The translations under genes and the position numbers were made by a program. Below, in pieces: positions 52,749 through 61,947 of a stretch of DNA of 64,000 bases. The stretch covers positions 1-64,000 of the forward strand of contig RZZU01000015.1 in NCBI GenBank assembly GCA_009929735.1, given 5' to 3'. This DNA is from Clostridia bacterium (lineage in GTDB: Bacteria > Bacillota > Clostridia > Lachnospirales > Anaerotignaceae). The notes below the pieces were generated by a model. The model did no database searches, was not told the DNA's origin, and saw only the letters and a list, made by a program, of their open reading frames with translations. Position 1 is the stretch's first letter; every line of letters starts with the position of its first letter.

Positions 52749-53213
52749 ATGTTTTTACTACTTTTTTTGTTGTGGATTATCTTTAATGGCAAGGTAACTT
52801 TAGAAATTGTTTTATTTGGTTTTGCTATTTGTGCATGGCTTTATTGGTTTATGTGCAAGCATTTGGGCTATCATCCCGGTAATGAAAAAACGATTCTGAA
52901 AAATATGCATCTTTACATCAAGTATTTTTTCACACTTACACTGGAAATTATAAAAGCCAATATTGCGGTAATTCGCATCGTTTTATCTCCCAAAGAAGAA
53001 TTTGAACCTTCACTCGTAAAGTTTAAAACAGACATAAAAACAGACATTGGGAGAGTATTTCTTGCGAACTCAATTACTTTAACTCCGGGAACATTTACCA
53101 TACGTTTAGAAGATGATGAATACTTGATTCATGCGTTAGACAAACCCTTTGGTGATGATTTAAATGATTCTGTTTTTGCAAAAGAAATCAGAACAATGGA
53201 GGCAAAACAATGA
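52749..53213 (+). CDS. mrpE: Mrp/Mnh antiporter subunit E
   Basis: 154-residue subunit with two N-terminal membrane helices, then the conserved AVIRIVLSPKEEFEPSLVKF and LANSITLTPGTFTI of MnhE/MrpE. First gene of a nine-gene operon. The ATG at 52749 (MFLLLFLLWIIFNG) is preferred over an in-frame TTG at 52725 because GAGG lies close before it. Ends overlapping the next ATG (ATGA). Confidence 0.92.
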   Translation: MFLLLFLLWIIFNGKVTLEIVLFGFAICAWLYWFMCKHLGYHPGNEKTILKNMHLYIKYFFTLTLEIIKANIAVIRIVLSPKEEFEPSLVKFKTDIKTDIGRVFLANSITLTPGTFTIRLEDDEYLIHALDKPFGDDLNDSVFAKEIRTMEAKQ

Positions 53214-53530
53214 GTGGATTATTGAAAACAGTGCTGGAAATTGCTTTGGCTGTTCTTGCAATCGGCATATGTGTTGTTTTTATTAGAGCAATAAAAGGCC
53301 CAAGATTTACTGACCGTATTGTGGCAATCAATATGATTGGAACTATGACTACTGCAAGTATTTGCCTCCTTTCTACCTATTTAAATGAAATATGCTTGAT
53401 TGATGTTTCACTGGTGTATACTTTATTAAGCTTTCTAGCTGTGGTCATTATTTGCCATGTTGTTACACTACATCATAAAGGTAGAGAATTGTTTTTAACA
53501 AAAAAAGAAACGGAGGCTGAGGAAAAGTGA
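53210..53530 (+). CDS. mrpF: Mrp/Mnh antiporter subunit F
   Basis: 106-residue membrane subunit with three helices; FIRAIKGPRFTDRIVAINMIGT is the MrpF signature (shortened forms match RGPxxxDRxxAxN). Overlaps both neighbours by 4 nt, so coupled translation. Confidence 0.92.
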   Translation: MSGLLKTVLEIALAVLAIGICVVFIRAIKGPRFTDRIVAINMIGTMTTASICLLSTYLNEICLIDVSLVYTLLSFLAVVIICHVVTLHHKGRELFLTKKETEAEEK

Positions 53531-53832
53531 GAGAAGCAATAGCTGCAATTTTTATTATTTTCGGTCTTATTGTTTTTTTGATTTCCATTTTTGGGATTTT
53601 TCGTTTCAAGTATGTTTTAAACCGAATGCACGCAGCGGCTTTAGGAGACACCCTTGGTTTGGGATTAATTGTTGTTGGGTTGATGATTTATAGTCTGAAC
53701 TTTTTTGTTGTAGCCAAGCTGCTTTTAATTATTTTGTTTTTTTGGCTGTCTGCACCAATTGCAACCCATAGCATTGCAAAGGTTGAGGTGTTGACGAACA
53801 AAAATTATGAAGAAAGGGTGCGTGAAAAATGA
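53527..53832 (+). CDS. mrpG: Mrp/Mnh antiporter subunit G
   Basis: 101-residue subunit with three helices; FGIFRFKYVLNRMHAAALGD TLG is the MrpG pattern (spaced here only for length). Starts with GTG at 53527 overlapping the mrpF stop; ends overlapping the next gene. Confidence 0.92.
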   Translation: MREAIAAIFIIFGLIVFLISIFGIFRFKYVLNRMHAAALGDTLGLGLIVVGLMIYSLNFFVVAKLLLIILFFWLSAPIATHSIAKVEVLTNKNYEERVREK

Positions 53833-54083
53833 GTACGGGAATTCAGATTATTTTACTGCTGTTCTTAATTGCTTGTGCCATTGGTGTTTCGTTTACAGAA
53901 AACCTATTTGTAGCAGTTATCATTTTTATGGGATATAGTTCGATTATGGCAGTCATTTGGTTATTTTTGGAATCTCCTGACCTTGCGATTACAGAGGCAG
54001 CGGTTGGTGCAGGTGTAGACAGTGTTTTATTCTTCCTCACACTGAAAAAAGTACATATTTTGAAGGGCACGCGTGAGGGCTGA
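53829..54083 (+). CDS. MbhD-like / MrpA C-terminal-type subunit (DUF4040)
   Basis: 84-residue membrane protein. SPDLAITEAAVGAGVDSVLF matches the DUF4040 domain, which is the C-terminal end of MrpA in classical Mrp and a separate subunit (MbhD) in membrane-bound hydrogenases. Here it is separate, so the operon follows the Mbh-type arrangement. Overlaps mrpG by 4 nt. Confidence 0.85.
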   Translation: MSTGIQIILLLFLIACAIGVSFTENLFVAVIIFMGYSSIMAVIWLFLESPDLAITEAAVGAGVDSVLFFLTLKKVHILKGTREG

Positions 54084-54084
54084 T

Positions 54085-54990
54085 ATGGACGAGAAAAAAT
54101 CTTTTTTGAAACATTTAGAAGCATGGGTGGATGGAGAGGAAGTCATCCTGGATGCTGATAAATATATTTCAACCAGAACGAAAAAAGAAAAAAGAAGTTG
54201 GCGTCATCATTTCACAATACAATACGTAAAGGAAAATAAAAAGCTTTATGGGATTTTAAGTATTGGTATTTCTGTCCTTTTTATTGCGATCATGCTTTCG
54301 GTTGTAAATTCTCTTCCTGAATATGGGAATGCACACAATCCAGCGAATAACGAGGTCATGGAGCGGTATCTTGAAAGTGGTATTGAAGAAACGGGAGCGA
54401 TTAACTTTGTTGCCGGTATGATTTTGGATTATCGTGCATTCGATACCTTTGGAGAATCAAACGTATTGTTCCTGGCGGTTATGTGCGTCGTACTTTTGCT
54501 GAAGAAAGACAAGAATAATTATAGCGAACAAGAAGAACAGGAAATTCAAGAGGATGATTATTTTGATACAAATGAGAAGCATCCCATTTTGCAAATTGGT
54601 GCTAAACTGATAACGCCGTTGGTTATTCTCTATGGGATTTATGTAATCCTGAACGGTCATCTTTCTCCCGGCGGAGGGTTTTCGGGAGGCACAATTATCG
54701 GAGCAGGGCTCATTCTCTACGCATCTGCGTATGGTCAAAAAAAGATGCAGTCATTTTTTACTTTCCGTACATTTACAAAAATATGTGTAAGCGGACTTCT
54801 GACATACTGTGCTTGCAAAAGTTATTCTTTTTTCACAGGGGCCAATCACGTTGGGTATGAGATTCCGAAAGGAATCGCAGGGAATATTTTAAGCTCAGGC
54901 TTTATTTTACCATTAAATATTTGCGTTGGTTTAATTGTTGCGTGCACCATGTATGGCTTCTACGCTTTGTTTACTAAAGGAGATATCTAA
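54085..54990 (+). CDS. mrpB: MbhE-MrpB fusion subunit
   Basis: 301-residue protein. After a charged cytoplasmic N-terminus (about 45 residues) comes an MbhE-like part (AIMLSVVNSLPEYGNAHNPA ... NFVAGMILDYRAFDTFGES), a charged linker (EQEEQEIQEDDYFD), and a MrpB part with ILNGHLSPGGGFSGGTIIGA, the MnhB signature. So two subunits of the archaeal Mbh type are joined in one chain, as in the MrpA end plus MrpB. The ATG at 54085 follows GAGGG. Confidence 0.88.
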   Translation: MDEKKSFLKHLEAWVDGEEVILDADKYISTRTKKEKRSWRHHFTIQYVKENKKLYGILSIGISVLFIAIMLSVVNSLPEYGNAHNPANNEVMERYLESGIEETGAINFVAGMILDYRAFDTFGESNVLFLAVMCVVLLLKKDKNNYSEQEEQEIQEDDYFDTNEKHPILQIGAKLITPLVILYGIYVILNGHLSPGGGFSGGTIIGAGLILYASAYGQKKMQSFFTFRTFTKICVSGLLTYCACKSYSFFTGANHVGYEIPKGIAGNILSSGFILPLNICVGLIVACTMYGFYALFTKGDI

Positions 54991-54992
54991 CT

Positions 54993-55367
54993 ATGAATCA
55001 TCTGGGGACAAATTTTTATGAGGCGGTTTCGGTCATTCTGTTTGGAATTGGCTTTATGAACCTGCTGCTGCAAAATAACTTGATCAAGAAATTCATTGGT
55101 CTGAATATCATGGATACAGCCGTATATTTATTTTTAGCTGCCCAAGGATACATTTTTGGCAGAGTTGCGCCTATTTTAACCGATGGTGTTATAGATGCGT
55201 CTTATTATGTGAATCCTATTCCGGCAGGCTTGGTTTTGACTGGCATTGTTGTATCTGTAAGTGTTACGGCTTTTTCTCTGGCGTTGGTTCAACGGCTTTA
55301 TAAACATTATGGTTCGTTGAATATGGATGAAATCATGCAATTATCCAGAGAGGAGGAAGGGGAATAA
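54993..55367 (+). CDS. mrpC: Mrp/Mnh antiporter subunit C (NuoK-like)
   Basis: 124-residue subunit with three helices, homologous to NuoK. LLQNNLIKKFIGLNIMDTAV and GLVLTGIVVSVSVTAFSLAL are typical of MrpC. AAAGGAG lies before the ATG. Its stop overlaps the region of the next gene's start (TAATGG). Confidence 0.92.
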   Translation: MNHLGTNFYEAVSVILFGIGFMNLLLQNNLIKKFIGLNIMDTAVYLFLAAQGYIFGRVAPILTDGVIDASYYVNPIPAGLVLTGIVVSVSVTAFSLALVQRLYKHYGSLNMDEIMQLSREEEGE

Positions 55368-56872
55368 TGGAGCACATAAATTGGATACATAATATACCCT
55401 TTTTCAGTATTTTTCTGGCGATGCTTTGCGGGATTCTGACTGCATTGGTGAAAAACGGGAGAGTGGCATACAAAATACATACGGCGATGATTCTTATTGT
55501 GGGTATCATGTCAGGGATATTATTGGTCAATGTTTCTGCAAAAAATGAAATTTTTACGTTTATGATGGGGCATTTTCCTGCGCCTTGGGGAAATGAACTG
55601 AGGGCAGGCCCATTGGAAGCATTAATGGCGACTACCTTTAGTATTGTTATGCTTTTAACAGTAAGCGGCGGGTCGGAATTTATTTTTAATGATGTAGTTC
55701 CGGAAAAGCAGCCATTGTACTTTATTATGTTAAATGCACTATTCGGAGCGATGTTGGCACTGGTATATACAAATGATATTTTTACCGCATATGTATTTAT
55801 TGAGATTAACACCATTGCCTCTTGTGCATTAATTATGGCAAAAGGCACACCGCAGTCTATGGTTGGAACGACGCATTACTTAGTAATCAGCCTTTTAGGC
55901 TCCGGTTTATTCCTCCTGGGTGTTTGTATATTATATAGCATTACAGGTCACCTGCTTTTCCCGCAAATGAAAGAAGCAATTTTAGAAATAATAAAAACAG
56001 AGCAATATCGAATGCCTTTATTGGTGGTAACTGGTTTTATGTTTATTGGTATTGCAATAAAAAGTGCATTGTTTCCCTTTCACTCTATGTTACCGGGTGC
56101 TTATCATTCCGCAGTTCCTACCTCCAGCGGTATTTTGTCGGGCTTAGTATTGAAGAGTTATATAATTCTTGGTATTAAGCTGATTTACTGCGTATTTTCG
56201 GAGCAAGTAATGGATACATTGAAAATCACTGACGTCTTATTTGCTTTTGGGTTGGCAGGAATGGTAATGGGCTCTGTTTATGCCATGAAGGAACGTAAAA
56301 TGAAGCGAATGCTTGCATATTCCTCTGTGGCGCAAATCGGCTATATTTATATGGGAATCGGAATGGGCACTCGTGTTGGTATGACGGCGGCGTGCTTTCA
56401 CATTCTTGCACACGCAATTACAAAGTCTTTGCTGTTCCTATGCTGCGGAAAATTTGTGGAAGAAAGCGGAGGAAAAGAGAAGATTTATCATATGCGAGGT
56501 GCTGCGCTGCGCAACCCCGTGGCAGGTATCGGCTACAGTGTTGGTGCGTTATCAATGATTGGGATTCCCCTTTTGGCAGGGTTTATTTCAAAGATATATT
56601 TTGCCACGGCTTCCGTTTTTTCCTCTGGGAAAATGGCAGCAGTTTTAATTGTTTTGGGCGTTAGTATGGTGTTAAACGCATTATATTTCCTGCCTTCCGT
56701 GATTGCAATCTGGACGCCGGAGAAGGAAGCTGAGATTAGGCCTAGACCTTCCATTTCCCCTGCTTTTGCCGTTTCCATTGTTGGGTTTATTATATTAAAT
56801 TTCATTTTAGGTATTTGCTATCGACCAATAACCCATATTATCCAAATGAGCATTGAATTATTAGTACAGTAA
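55367..56872 (+). CDS. proton-conducting antiporter-like subunit 1 (MrpD/NuoM type)
   Basis: 501-residue polytopic protein of the NuoL/M/N family (about 14 helices). Channel residues are visible: E in FIEINTIASCALI, K in IAIKSALFPFHSMLPGAY, and later K/H in SSGILSGLVLKSY. It is the first of four such subunits in a row. TM-5-type glutamate and TM-7-type lysine are kept, so it may carry a proton or sodium path. Confidence 0.9.
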   Translation: MEHINWIHNIPFFSIFLAMLCGILTALVKNGRVAYKIHTAMILIVGIMSGILLVNVSAKNEIFTFMMGHFPAPWGNELRAGPLEALMATTFSIVMLLTVSGGSEFIFNDVVPEKQPLYFIMLNALFGAMLALVYTNDIFTAYVFIEINTIASCALIMAKGTPQSMVGTTHYLVISLLGSGLFLLGVCILYSITGHLLFPQMKEAILEIIKTEQYRMPLLVVTGFMFIGIAIKSALFPFHSMLPGAYHSAVPTSSGILSGLVLKSYIILGIKLIYCVFSEQVMDTLKITDVLFAFGLAGMVMGSVYAMKERKMKRMLAYSSVAQIGYIYMGIGMGTRVGMTAACFHILAHAITKSLLFLCCGKFVEESGGKEKIYHMRGAALRNPVAGIGYSVGALSMIGIPLLAGFISKIYFATASVFSSGKMAAVLIVLGVSMVLNALYFLPSVIAIWTPEKEAEIRPRPSISPAFAVSIVGFIILNFILGICYRPITHIIQMSIELLVQ

Positions 56873-56903
56873 TTGCAAAACGGTGAGAGGATGAGGTGAG
56901 AAA

Positions 56904-58370
56904 ATGTCTGGAAATACGATGCTGTTGCTTCCGATAATTCTGCCGTTTATCGCAGGTATCATAATCGGTTTTATGAATCATGAAAAGCAGCGGAATAGAT
57001 TAGTTTTTGCATCAATTGCCGTTGAGCTGGCTTTGATTGTATATTTAACAATAGGTGAAAGCTCAATAACGGTATGGAATATGACAAATAGGCTTTCTAT
57101 TGCCTACCACATAGATGGCATATCAAAGTATTTTGCCTGTATGATTTGCATTATTTGGCTTTTGGCCGCGATATATTCTATGGAATATATGAAGCATGAG
57201 CACAAGCCAGCGCGGTTTTTCATGTTCTATGTTATGTCCTTAGGTACGTTAATTGGTTTATGTTTTTCTGCGAATATGATGACCATGTACCTTTCTTATG
57301 AATTTATGACGCTGTTAACATTCCCTTTAGTGATTCATACCCAGGAACTGCAAGCGGTGAGAGCAGGCATGAAATATTTAGGGTATTCAATTTTTGGTGC
57401 TGGCTTGGGGCTTCTTGGATTTTTTTTCCTGAATACATATTGTATCACCACGGAGTTTGCACCGGGTGGTACTTTAAATATGGCACTGGTCAGCGGGAAT
57501 GAAAATCTTTTATTACTGATCTTTTTTCTGATGGCGCTTGGCTTTGGCTGTAAGGCGGGTATGTTCCCCCTTCATGCGTGGCTGCCCACTGCCCACCCTA
57601 TTGCGCCTTCTCCTGCATCTGCGGTGCTTTCGGGTATTATTACCAAGGGCGGTATCATCTGTATTATTCGGGTAACCTTTTATCTGTTTGGTGCCGATTT
57701 TATCAGAGGCTCATGGGCACAGACAGCCTTGTTGATTTTAGCTTTAATTACCATTTTTATGGGTTCTATGCTGGCATATAAAGAAAAGCTGCTGAAGAAA
57801 AGGCTGGCATATTCCACAGTAAGTCAGGTTTCTTATGTTATATTTGGTTTGATGTTGCTTACGCCTGTTGGGTTCACAGGAGCATTGCTGCAGGTGGTAT
57901 TCCATGCGGCAGCAAAAAATATTCTGTTCCTTTGTGCCGGTGCTATTATCTATAAAAAAGGAACTACCTTCGTGAATCAACTGCGAGGGGTTGGAAAAGA
58001 AATGCCGGTTGTGATGTGGTGTTTTACGATAGCATCCTTATCCCTTGTTGGAATTCCGCCGGCTGGTGGTTTTGTAAGCAAGTGGTTTTTGGCGCAGGGG
58101 GCGTTAGGCGCTTCCTTAGGTGGGTTTGCAGTTGTTGGTGTTGCGATACTTATGGTGAGCGCATTGTTAACGGCTGGATACTTGCTTTCTATTGTAACGG
58201 ATGCTTTTTTCCCAGGGGATGCGTTTCATTACGATAACCTTGAGAAAAAAGAACCGAATTATTTAATGACAATGCCACTGGTAATATTATCGATCGCAGT
58301 TGTTTTGCTGGGGATATTCCCAAATAGTCTGGAAACATTTATCAACAGTATTAGCGGCGTAATTTTTTAA
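56904..58370 (+). CDS. proton-conducting antiporter-like subunit 2 (MrpD type)
   Basis: 488-residue NuoL/M/N-family subunit. YEFMTLLTFPLVIH holds the conserved glutamate. LGFGCKAGMFPLHAWLPTAH and SAVLSGIITKGGI hold the lysines of the transport path; the closest impression is MrpD. Ribosome site GAGGTGAG. Second of four antiporter-like subunits. Confidence 0.9.
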   Translation: MSGNTMLLLPIILPFIAGIIIGFMNHEKQRNRLVFASIAVELALIVYLTIGESSITVWNMTNRLSIAYHIDGISKYFACMICIIWLLAAIYSMEYMKHEHKPARFFMFYVMSLGTLIGLCFSANMMTMYLSYEFMTLLTFPLVIHTQELQAVRAGMKYLGYSIFGAGLGLLGFFFLNTYCITTEFAPGGTLNMALVSGNENLLLLIFFLMALGFGCKAGMFPLHAWLPTAHPIAPSPASAVLSGIITKGGIICIIRVTFYLFGADFIRGSWAQTALLILALITIFMGSMLAYKEKLLKKRLAYSTVSQVSYVIFGLMLLTPVGFTGALLQVVFHAAAKNILFLCAGAIIYKKGTTFVNQLRGVGKEMPVVMWCFTIASLSLVGIPPAGGFVSKWFLAQGALGASLGGFAVVGVAILMVSALLTAGYLLSIVTDAFFPGDAFHYDNLEKKEPNYLMTMPLVILSIAVVLLGIFPNSLETFINSISGVIF

Positions 58371-58388
58371 GGAAAGGGTGGGAACGTT

Positions 58389-59867
58389 ATGAATGAATTT
58401 GCAACGATCTTACCGGTGATCTTTCCGATCATAGCAGGTGTTGCGCTGCTGCCGGTAAAGTTTAACAACAGAAAGCAACGTGAAGTATGGATTTTATCCA
58501 TCATTATGCTCAATACAATTTTTGCACTTTATGCAATTTACATTGCGGATGCAGGCATAGTCACTATATTCCGTTTCAGCGAAAAACTGTCTTTAACGTT
58601 GCATATCGATGGATTGTCAAAGGTTTTTGGAACCATGGTTTCCATATTATGGGTTATTACAACCATATATGCGTTTGAATATATGACACACGAGGGTGGA
58701 GAAGATAGGTTTTTTGCCTTCTTTACCATGACTTACGGTGTAGTGTTGGGTGTAGCATTTTCTGGCAACTTCCTGACCATGTACCTTTTCTATGAATTTT
58801 TAACCTTGGCAACACTGCCTTTGGTTATGCACGCAATGGATAATAAGGCACGTCATGCGGGGAAAACATATATTTTATACATGATGTTCGGTGCCGCACT
58901 TGCATTTATTGGCTTTGTATTTTTATACTGTTATGGTGATGGACTGGAATTTGTTTATGGCGGGGTGTTAGTTCCTCAGCTTGTTGCAGGCAATGAGCTA
59001 ACATTACAAATTATTTTCCTGGCGGCATTCTTTGGATTTGGTGTTAAGGCATCCATATTTCCGTTTTATCGTTGGCTGCCAAAAGCATCTGTTGCACCTA
59101 CGCCCGTTACTGCCTTGCTCCATGCGGTTGCTGTGGTAAAATCAGGCGTGTTTGCAATTATCCGTTTGATTTACTTCAGTTTTGGCACGAAGTACCTGAT
59201 AGGTACGTGGGCACAAAACGTAATTCTCATTGCTGTGGCATTTACCATTGTATTTGGCTCGACGCTTGCGCTTAGAATGCCTCATTTAAAAAGACGGTTC
59301 GCCTACTCCACAATTTCGAATCTTTCATACATCGTTTTCGGTGTGGCGCTCATGACTCCGGCTGGGCTTACAGCAGGGCTTTTGCATATGCTTTATCATG
59401 CGGTCATTAAAATTACATTATTTTTTACTGCGGGTGCTGTTTTGTATAAAACGCACAGGGAGTATATATATGAAGTGGAGGGCTTTGGAAAGTTCATGCC
59501 CATTACTTTTTTAAGCATGGCACTCACTGGGATCAGTTTAGTTGGCATACCGCCCTTTGCAGGCTTCCATAGCAAATGGGCATTGGCAACGGCAGCGGTA
59601 GAATCTGGCAACGTGGTCGCATACATCGGTATCGTTGCGTTGGTTATTTCCGCTGTTTTGACGGCATTGTATATTTTTTATATCATTGTACGTGTCTATT
59701 TCCCAAGAAAACGAGAATATCCTGGAGGATATTATGCTCATGTATCAGATCCAAATCTATATATGACGGCTCCATTGGTTGTGCTGACAGTCATTACATT
59801 AATCATTGGATTATTCCCATCAAATCTTCTCGGTGTTTTAGAGAAGGTTGCGACAGGAATGATGTAA
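58389..59867 (+). CDS. proton-conducting antiporter-like subunit 3 (MrpA/NuoL-like core)
   Basis: 492-residue NuoL/M/N-family subunit. YEFLTLATLPLVMHA, FGFGVKASIFPFYRWLPKA and TALLHAVAVVKSG are present; the HAVAVVKSG block is closest to MrpA-type chains, but the C-terminal extension of MrpA is missing and is instead supplied by the separate DUF4040 and MbhE-MrpB genes. Third of four. Confidence 0.88.
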   Translation: MNEFATILPVIFPIIAGVALLPVKFNNRKQREVWILSIIMLNTIFALYAIYIADAGIVTIFRFSEKLSLTLHIDGLSKVFGTMVSILWVITTIYAFEYMTHEGGEDRFFAFFTMTYGVVLGVAFSGNFLTMYLFYEFLTLATLPLVMHAMDNKARHAGKTYILYMMFGAALAFIGFVFLYCYGDGLEFVYGGVLVPQLVAGNELTLQIIFLAAFFGFGVKASIFPFYRWLPKASVAPTPVTALLHAVAVVKSGVFAIIRLIYFSFGTKYLIGTWAQNVILIAVAFTIVFGSTLALRMPHLKRRFAYSTISNLSYIVFGVALMTPAGLTAGLLHMLYHAVIKITLFFTAGAVLYKTHREYIYEVEGFGKFMPITFLSMALTGISLVGIPPFAGFHSKWALATAAVESGNVVAYIGIVALVISAVLTALYIFYIIVRVYFPRKREYPGGYYAHVSDPNLYMTAPLVVLTVITLIIGLFPSNLLGVLEKVATGMM

Positions 59868-59885
59868 GAAAGGGGGAAAACGAAT

Positions 59886-61844
59886 ATGGAACAAAATATA
59901 CTTTTACCGTTATTGGTTTTCTTCCCAATGGTAGCAGCGATTTTTGGCTATTTGATTGGTCGGGAAAATAAGGAAGCAAGAAATAACTGGGCTTGTTTTG
60001 CTACCTTTGTTGTTATGGCGGGTACATTTGCGTTGATCGGGAAGGATGCCGGGTATTCCTTGCCGGGATTTTGCGGATTAGGCTTGAGCTTTGAAGGGGA
60101 TGGACTGCGGGTGGTTTTGGCAATTCTTACCTCTTCAATATGGTTTATAACCACGGTTCTCTCGAAGGACTATTTTGTCCATTATCATAACAGAAACAGA
60201 TACTATTTCTTTATGCTGATGACACTGGGGGCAACCTTAGGGGTTTTCCTTTCCGCAGATTTGTATACTACATTTATCTTCTTTGAAATCATGTCCTTCA
60301 CTTCCTTTGTTTTGGTTATTCATGAAGAGAGTGAAACGGCAATCAGCGCAGCGCAGACATATTTGGGCATTGCAATCATCGGTGGCTTGGTAACCTTAAT
60401 GGGTTTGTTTATGATGTATCATATGGCAGGCACACTGAATATTGATTTATTGGCGCAATTTATGGCGGAACAAGAGGATAAAACCTCCTTTTATGCTGTC
60501 GGTGTTTTAATTTTGTTTGGTTTTGGTGCCAAAGCGGGACTGTTTCCGTTACACACATGGCTGCCAGAGGCATATCCGGCAGCACCTACGCCGGCTACGG
60601 CACTGTTATCTTGTGTTTTATCTAAAGCAGGCATTTATGGCATTTTGGTTTTAAGCTGTAAACTGTTTTTGCATGATGCCGAATGGGGCAATCTCATTTT
60701 ACTCCTTGGTGTGATTACCATGGTTCTCGGAGCAGTTTTGGCGGTTTTTTCTGTAAATTTAAAAAGAACATTGGCTTGCTCTTCCATGTCGCAGATTGGC
60801 TTTGTGACAGTAGCAATTGGCATGCAGGGATTGTTAGGCTCTCATAATGCGTTGGCAGCAGGGGGAACCATTCTTCATATTGTAAATCATTCTTTACTGA
60901 AGCTGGTTTTATTCATGTCAGCCGCTGTGATTTATATGAATGTGCACAAATTAAATCTCAACGAAATCAGGGGATGGGGGAAGGATAAGCCTTTGCTCAA
61001 ATTCATCTTCCTTATGGGTGTGCTGGGAATTACAGGCATTCCCTTCTGGAATGGCTATATCAGCAAAACTTTGATTCATGAAAGCATTGTGGAATACATT
61101 GAAATTTTGCATGAAGCAGGTCAATCAGTTCAGTATATGCAGACCGTGGAATGGTTGTTCTTATTCTCGGGTGGTTTAACAATTGCATATATGACAAAGC
61201 TTTTTATTGCAGTTTTTGTGGAAAAAAATCCTTATGCTAATGATCAAACTTCACCGAATCCAGGGCCTTATTTGAGTAAGCTCTCCGCAGGAATTTTAAC
61301 CCTTTGTGCGTTAATTTTACCCATTTTGGGTATCTTCCCTTATGTAACGGCTGATAAAATTGCGGAGGCAAGCTATCACTTTATGGGTTCCCATGCGCCA
61401 GAGCATATGGTGGACTATTTTGCTTGGATTAATTTGAAGGGTGCTGTCATTTCTATTGCGATTGGGGCGTTGGTTTATTTCCTGTTTATACGAAAGGTAT
61501 TGATGGTAAAGGATCATAACGGAAATTTGATTTATGTTGACCGTTGGCCAAAGGAATTAAATTTGGAAAACAAAATTTATCGACCTGTTTTATTAAGCTG
61601 GATGCCGTTTGTTGGAGGGATTTTTGCACGTATGACAGGCTCTTTGACCGATGGAGTTGTTTCCATTTTGCGTATGATTATTTTTAACGTTGACAGCGGC
61701 AGAGTAGTTCCTCCAGAGGATGAATATTTCTCAGCCTATACCGATGAAAATACGGATAAGACTGTTTATGGTGAAGGCTTTGCAAAAAGTTTGCTTATGA
61801 TTGGAATTGGACTTGCGGTTGCAATGCTGTATATTTTATTTTAA
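59886..61844 (+). CDS. proton-conducting antiporter-like subunit 4, long form
   Basis: 652-residue NuoL-family subunit with an extended C-terminus. FEIMSFTSFVLVIHEE, FGFGAKAGLFPLHTWLPEAYP and ATALLSCVLSKAGIYG carry the conserved path residues. The extra 150 residues after about 500 include another helix (AVISIAIGALVYFLFI), a soluble piece and a last helix, as in long NuoL-like chains of hydrogenase-type complexes. Last gene of the operon; a terminator follows. Confidence 0.9.
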   Translation: MEQNILLPLLVFFPMVAAIFGYLIGRENKEARNNWACFATFVVMAGTFALIGKDAGYSLPGFCGLGLSFEGDGLRVVLAILTSSIWFITTVLSKDYFVHYHNRNRYYFFMLMTLGATLGVFLSADLYTTFIFFEIMSFTSFVLVIHEESETAISAAQTYLGIAIIGGLVTLMGLFMMYHMAGTLNIDLLAQFMAEQEDKTSFYAVGVLILFGFGAKAGLFPLHTWLPEAYPAAPTPATALLSCVLSKAGIYGILVLSCKLFLHDAEWGNLILLLGVITMVLGAVLAVFSVNLKRTLACSSMSQIGFVTVAIGMQGLLGSHNALAAGGTILHIVNHSLLKLVLFMSAAVIYMNVHKLNLNEIRGWGKDKPLLKFIFLMGVLGITGIPFWNGYISKTLIHESIVEYIEILHEAGQSVQYMQTVEWLFLFSGGLTIAYMTKLFIAVFVEKNPYANDQTSPNPGPYLSKLSAGILTLCALILPILGIFPYVTADKIAEASYHFMGSHAPEHMVDYFAWINLKGAVISIAIGALVYFLFIRKVLMVKDHNGNLIYVDRWPKELNLENKIYRPVLLSWMPFVGGIFARMTGSLTDGVVSILRMIIFNVDSGRVVPPEDEYFSAYTDENTDKTVYGEGFAKSLLMIGIGLAVAMLYILF

Positions 61845-61882
61845 AAGGAAGGGTCGTATCAAGGCGGTACGACCTTTCTTTA
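61843..61882 (+). terminator. terminator of the Mrp-type operon
   Basis: AAGGAAGGGTCGTA and TACGACCTTTCTTT pair almost fully around a 9-nt loop, then TATTT. Confidence 0.85.
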
Positions 61883-61947
61883 TTTGACACAAGGGCTTGG
61901 AACAGTTAAAATAGAATAAAAGAAGAAATGCGCAAGGAGAATTTTTT

